This document shows positions 60,521 through 64,000 of a DNA stretch of 64,000 nucleotides, piece after piece. Origin of the DNA: Gonatopus flavifemur (Eukaryota; Arthropoda; Insecta; Hymenoptera; Dryinidae); assembly GCA_018340375.1 (NCBI GenBank), contig JAFFJZ010000088.1:62001-126000 (forward strand), written 5' to 3'. Position 1 is the stretch's first letter. Every line of letters starts with the position of its first letter. Position numbers and translations under genes: made by a program. Under the pieces are notes generated by a model. That model had not been told where the DNA came from, did not search any database, and saw nothing but the letters and a program-made list of their open reading frames with translations.

Positions 60521-61766
60521 TGTTTTATGAGGATGTTTTCAATGGAAAATAACACACGTGAATGTATTTGATATAAGAGGTTCTGTTGGCGCGTTCCTCT
60601 CTCTGCCTCCCAGCTCGTACCGAACCCCCCGCGTGCTCTCCCTCTCCTTTGCATCCCTCTCCATTCCACTCACGCGCCTATAGATGGCGTTGAGTACACT
60701 GTAAAAAAGGTTCACCGGAAAATTCCAGTAAATGTACTGGAAGTTATTAACCTGTGCATGTACCGGAAAATTTCAGCACATTTGTACTGCAAAAATTCAG
60801 TACAAATGTTATGGAATTTCAGCATCAGAACTGGAAATTTGCTGAGCCCCAGTACTGGAATTTTTCAGTACACGAACTGGACTTTCCCAGGACATGTACT
60901 GGAAAATTAATGCTAGAAATATTCATGAAAATTGAAAAAAAATTGCTCACACAAAGTGATTTTGCACGGTCCTTGTGTTTCAAGATGACTGAGAAACTGG
61001 ATCGTTCATGTGGATGGACAGAAAGTCATGTCTACCTAACGGGATTTGAACTTACATTTTTCTATCTGCCTACCAACTGAAACCCAAGACCTAACCGACG
61101 AGCTATAGCGCGACATGTTGGAAGGCCAGCTTGGGTTACTACATATGCTTCATATCTAGAATACACAAAAAAATAAATCTTCGAAAAACCTCATATATCA
61201 ATTTTATTTGCTACAATTACAAATATTATTCAAAATCTCAATCAGGAAATTTTTAGTATAAAGACTTGAAATTTTTCCCACCAGAAATGACGAAGTCCAA
61301 CAGAAGTGGAATATTTCAGTGCGACAGTGATTAAATTCCAGCATAACTGAAAAATTTCGTTGCATAGAAACTGGAAAAGTCCATCACACAACCCGAACAT
61401 TGCAGTTCAAAACCTGTAGACTTCCAGTATACCCACGATTAAGTTTGTTTTCTAAATTCGAAATTTTTTACAAGTCCTCATTGAGGGGATACTTTTTTCT
61501 GTCGCACAAAAACTGTGAAATTGTAGTACGAGCCAGCAAAATTTTCGCAAAATCATGGCAAAATTTCAGTACACAATACCAAACTTGAAAATTCCAGTAC
61601 AAGGACTGAATTTCCAGTTATGCTTGGTAAATTTTCAGTAACGTACCAACAAAATATCTGTACATGTACTGGAATATCGATATCCCAGTACTAGCACTGG
61701 AAATTTCCAGTCCAGTTGCGCAGTAAATTTCCAGTTTTTTTTTACAGTGTACGCGCTTACACAACA
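60521..61766 (-). repeat. LTR (5' LTR of the minus-strand element), interrupted
   Basis: 60521-60696 and 61750-61766 together match the other LTR with a few substitutions. The CACTG element at 60697-61749 lies between. Confidence 0.85.
60697..61749. mobile_element. CACTG-end element with tRNA-like segment and CCAGTAC repeats
   Basis: Ends CACTGTAAAAAAGG and TTTTTTTTTACAGTG are flanked by TA (60695-60696 and 61750-61751). Both flanks are packed with palindromic CCAGTACATGTACTGG-like words. Near the middle (61025-61115, minus strand) lies a tRNA-like stretch with TATAGCTCGTCGG and GTTCAAATCCC. Confidence 0.8.
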
Positions 61767-61771
61767 GAATA

Positions 61772-62845
61772 TGTGGTCAGTGGTGTGGTGAAAACATTTT
61801 TATTCTCTTCCAATTAATGTGGGAACAAGGACAAGAGGCGGTATTTCCGTCTTGTATCCGTTGTTCCGCGTCAATTGGAGAAAGATATAACAGTTCTCAC
61901 CTCGCTAATGTTCGTACTTGGCAGTTCTCACTCTTTCGAGGGACTTTTGACAAACTTTTGAAGGCATTACATGACCTGCAGGCTCATGAAAAGTTTAGAG
62001 AAAGTGCGCTGCTCAAGAACTAGGTAGAATTCGGATAAGATCCAGATAGACAGCAGAATCTTGCCCCGTTCTATACGGCGGCTAATTAGGTTTCTGTGTC
62101 CAGGCTTCAATCGGCTCTCATTCGGGAATAATCTCGCGAATTGGAGTTCAAATCCGGGTAGGTCCCGAAAGCATATTCAGGTCTATCCAGGAATAAATCC
62201 AGTCTTTGTGTTCGGGTTTTAATCGGGTCCTGTCTGAGTTTTATTTGGGATCCACTTAACCTATTATTAACCTATATTCTTGAGTTGAAAAACACTTTTT
62301 CGTGGAAATTCAATTTTATAAGCACTACAGATGATTTTCTGTATTCTATTGACGACGAGAACCAACTCATAATTGAATTCTTGCAAAGTCGCTCAGTGAA
62401 GATTAAACTCCGATCTCGCGAGTGAGAGACTGAGCCTCTGTCACATCAACAGGTCCCCAAGTTGACCGCAAGACACTTATAAAGCTATCTATCATATGCC
62501 GTATGAGTCTTCAAATCTAGACATATGTCCTTTCTATGCTTTCCAATCCCTGGATAGCATCCGGCTAGACCTGTACACGAAACCATTTCTCAAAAACTTC
62601 CTCACTTTGTATGGAATCACCAGATTGCTGAAAGCTGCACTAATTTAGATTTTCGTCATACTTGGTGGAAATCTTCTTCAATGTGTGAAAAAAGAAAATT
62701 CACGGCCATTTAATTTTTATATTCCGTTAGATCCATTCCTGACCAATTGAAAAACTTCAAAAATGCTATTTTTGAGTTGTTATGCTCTGGCTGCCAATTT
62801 TTAGGCACTTATCAGTATACATAGTACACTAAGTACTGAATGCCT
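61772..62845. other. No gene seen
   Basis: Mixed-composition sequence with only short frames. No repeat or coding feature could be supported. Confidence 0.45.
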
Positions 62846-62853
62846 ATTGCACC

Positions 62854-63215
62854 CAGTGCTACCAGATTCGACGCATCCACCGTTCCTTTCCCCTCTATCG
62901 AGCTACTCTCCCTTCCCACACCATGCGAATCAAGTCAGACGAGCGAGAGAGAAAGCAAGTTACTTTTTCTCTCGCTTGCCCAATTTGATTCGCATGGTGG
63001 GAGGAAGAAGAGTCGCTCGATGCAAGGGCGTATCCAGAATTTATTCTTGAGAGGAGATTACGTTTGAGATGTATATCTATATATACGAAATATATAGATA
63101 TATAGAAAGGAAAAGATTGAAGATTGGGGGAGCGGACCCCCTGGACCCCCCTGGATACGCTCTTGGCTCGATGGAAGGGGGAGGAACGGTGTATGCCTCA
63201 AATTCGGCAGCACTG
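62854..63215. mobile_element. hAT-type element, oldest layer of a nest
   Basis: Ends CAGTGCTACC and GGCAGCACTG are inverted. Flanks are ATTGCACC (62846-62853) and AT...AGCACC, the latter split by a younger insertion. The related repeat near 33778 has the uninterrupted site. Arms include ACCATGCGAATCAA and its complement (62918-63000). Confidence 0.75.
63023..63165. mobile_element. hAT-type MITE, CAAGGGCGTATCCAG family, copy 2
   Basis: Ends CAAGGGCGTATCCAG and CTGGATACGCTCTTG are flanked by a perfect 8-bp duplication GCTCGATG (63015-63022 and 63166-63173). Confidence 0.95.
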
Positions 63216-63217
63216 AT

Positions 63218-63346
63218 CAGAGTTGCCAGCGAAAACCGCCAATTTCTCGTTGATTCGTAATTTCTTTGAGAATCGGGAATATGATTGGTCAGTTATATAA
63301 GAAACAGTCAATCACTGGAGTTGGCGGCTTTTTGCTGGCAACTCTG
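63218..63346. mobile_element. hAT-type MITE with 8-bp duplication
   Basis: Ends CAGAGTTGCCAGC and GCTGGCAACTCTG are inverted and flanked by GCACTGAT (63210-63217 and 63347-63354). It inserted exactly across the right edge of the older hAT element. Confidence 0.95.
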
Positions 63347-64000
63347 GCACTGATAGCACCTGCTATCGTGGTCTGCGTGAGTATCTTTTGAAATGTTTGA
63401 GTGATCAAATTATGAGGTAGATCGTGATTCATTTCATGCAATACTGTTTGATAATCTGTGGAGTGGTCTATATGTCTGTCTGTCTGTCCGCCTGTCTGGC
63501 TGGACGTTTGTCTGTGTTGAGGATATTTCTGGACCGAGTGGACCAAATGGATTTAAATTTATAGAGGACCTTCTTCAAACCCTTTCCCAAGGACCATTTG
63601 ATTTTTTTGGAGTCAGACAAGTTCTTCTATTTTTTTCATAATGCTTTTGTTTCAAAACAGGTGATCTCGGGAGAAATTTTTTCCGCTGCATACACGTATA
63701 CATGTGACTCGATTCCTCCGCAATGTTTACATGTTTATTATTCTGGCTTACATGAACGAATTGTTATGAAACACGGGGTCTGGAAATTTTCGAAGGTGCT
63801 GAATCCGAATCTGACGTCAAAAATGAATTCAAGATGACGGGTCCAATTTGGTGGACGTATATTTAGTTGTTTCCGCCTCCATGGTAAGATTTTCATGAAA
63901 TATGGGTTCTGGGCGTTTTTCAGGATGCTTAAACTAAATCTGACGTCCAAAAGTGGATTGAAGATACCAGAAGAATTCGGCGAATATGAATATAGTTGTT

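Larger units (their letters stand above)
53938..61766 (-). mobile_element. Ty3/gypsy LTR retrotransposon, inactive, with four nested inserts
   Basis: LTRs of about 191 bases (53938-54128, and 60521-60696 plus 61750-61766) run TG...CA and are almost identical. The target duplication is GAATA on both sides (53933-53937 and 61767-61771). Read on the minus strand, a TGG-starting primer-binding site adjoins the 5' LTR (60520 down), and a purine tract AAAGGAAATGGG precedes the 3' LTR. Gene order is gag, protease, RT, RNase H, integrase, the Ty3/gypsy order. No env was seen. Insertions lie at 54467, 58459, 58985 and 60697. Confidence 0.9.
62800..64000. repeat. Second copy of the 29-34 kb dispersed repeat, cut by the window end
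   Basis: In reverse orientation it matches 33860-33447, then 30151-29290, without the 3.3-kb element between. It contains the TGTCTGTCTGTC run (63475-63510) and ends in the minisatellite seen at 29290-30150. It provides empty-site evidence for the 30152 insertion. Confidence 0.8.

Noticed and set aside
60754..61080. 108-codon frame inside the interrupted LTR
   Set aside because: Runs through CCAGTAC palindromic repeats of the CACTG element; no protein-family signal.

Overview
The window looks like AT-rich nuclear DNA of an arthropod, most likely an insect. It has a spliced host gene, a mariner transposon, many hAT, pogo-like and TTAA miniature elements (MITEs), a non-LTR retroelement and a Ty3/gypsy element. 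There is no operon structure and there are no bacterial signals. Species cannot be fixed from sequence alone.

Region 1 (1-3.3 kb) holds small hairpin elements, a TA microsatellite and a chain of three adjoining palindromes. Region 2 (4.3-9.3 kb) holds the only convincing host gene, six exons on the + strand. It encodes about 760 residues, with a coiled coil and two C-terminal C2HC zinc fingers arranged as in the BRCA1-A subunit RAP80/UIMC1. Region 3 (9.3-18.5 kb) is nested non-autonomous elements: a Penelope-like repeat with a hammerhead-like motif, a TTAA element carrying younger inserts, and two pogo-like MITEs.

Region 4 (18.5-26.3 kb) is a compound inverted element. Two head-to-head copies of a degenerate DDD transposase gene are flanked by arms carrying a 121-bp minisatellite. 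A further palindrome abuts it and ends in a third copy of the same terminal repeat. Region 5 (26.3-33.9 kb) has a second TTAA element, a related minisatellite, and a 3.3-kb element with 29-bp inverted ends that was itself hit by an apparently intact 1286-bp mariner.

Region 6 (33.9-53.4 kb) is satellite-like DNA: a 228-bp satellite, a 65-bp minisatellite and a dispersed AATCGG-rich repeat. It is interrupted by a mariner relic, a 5'-truncated LINE and a 9.3-kb element with long inverted repeats and AATT flanks. That element carries a two-exon DDD transposase with only a few lesions. Region 7 (53.9-61.8 kb) is a dead Ty3/gypsy retrotransposon on the minus strand with 191-bp LTRs and four secondary insertions. 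Region 8 (62.8-64 kb) is a second copy of the repeat seen at 29-34 kb. It contains a hAT element with two younger hAT MITEs, one inside it and one in its right flank, and serves as an empty-site control for the 30-kb insertion.

Most of the window is therefore layered transposons. Matched duplications and empty sites let the order of many insertions be read directly.
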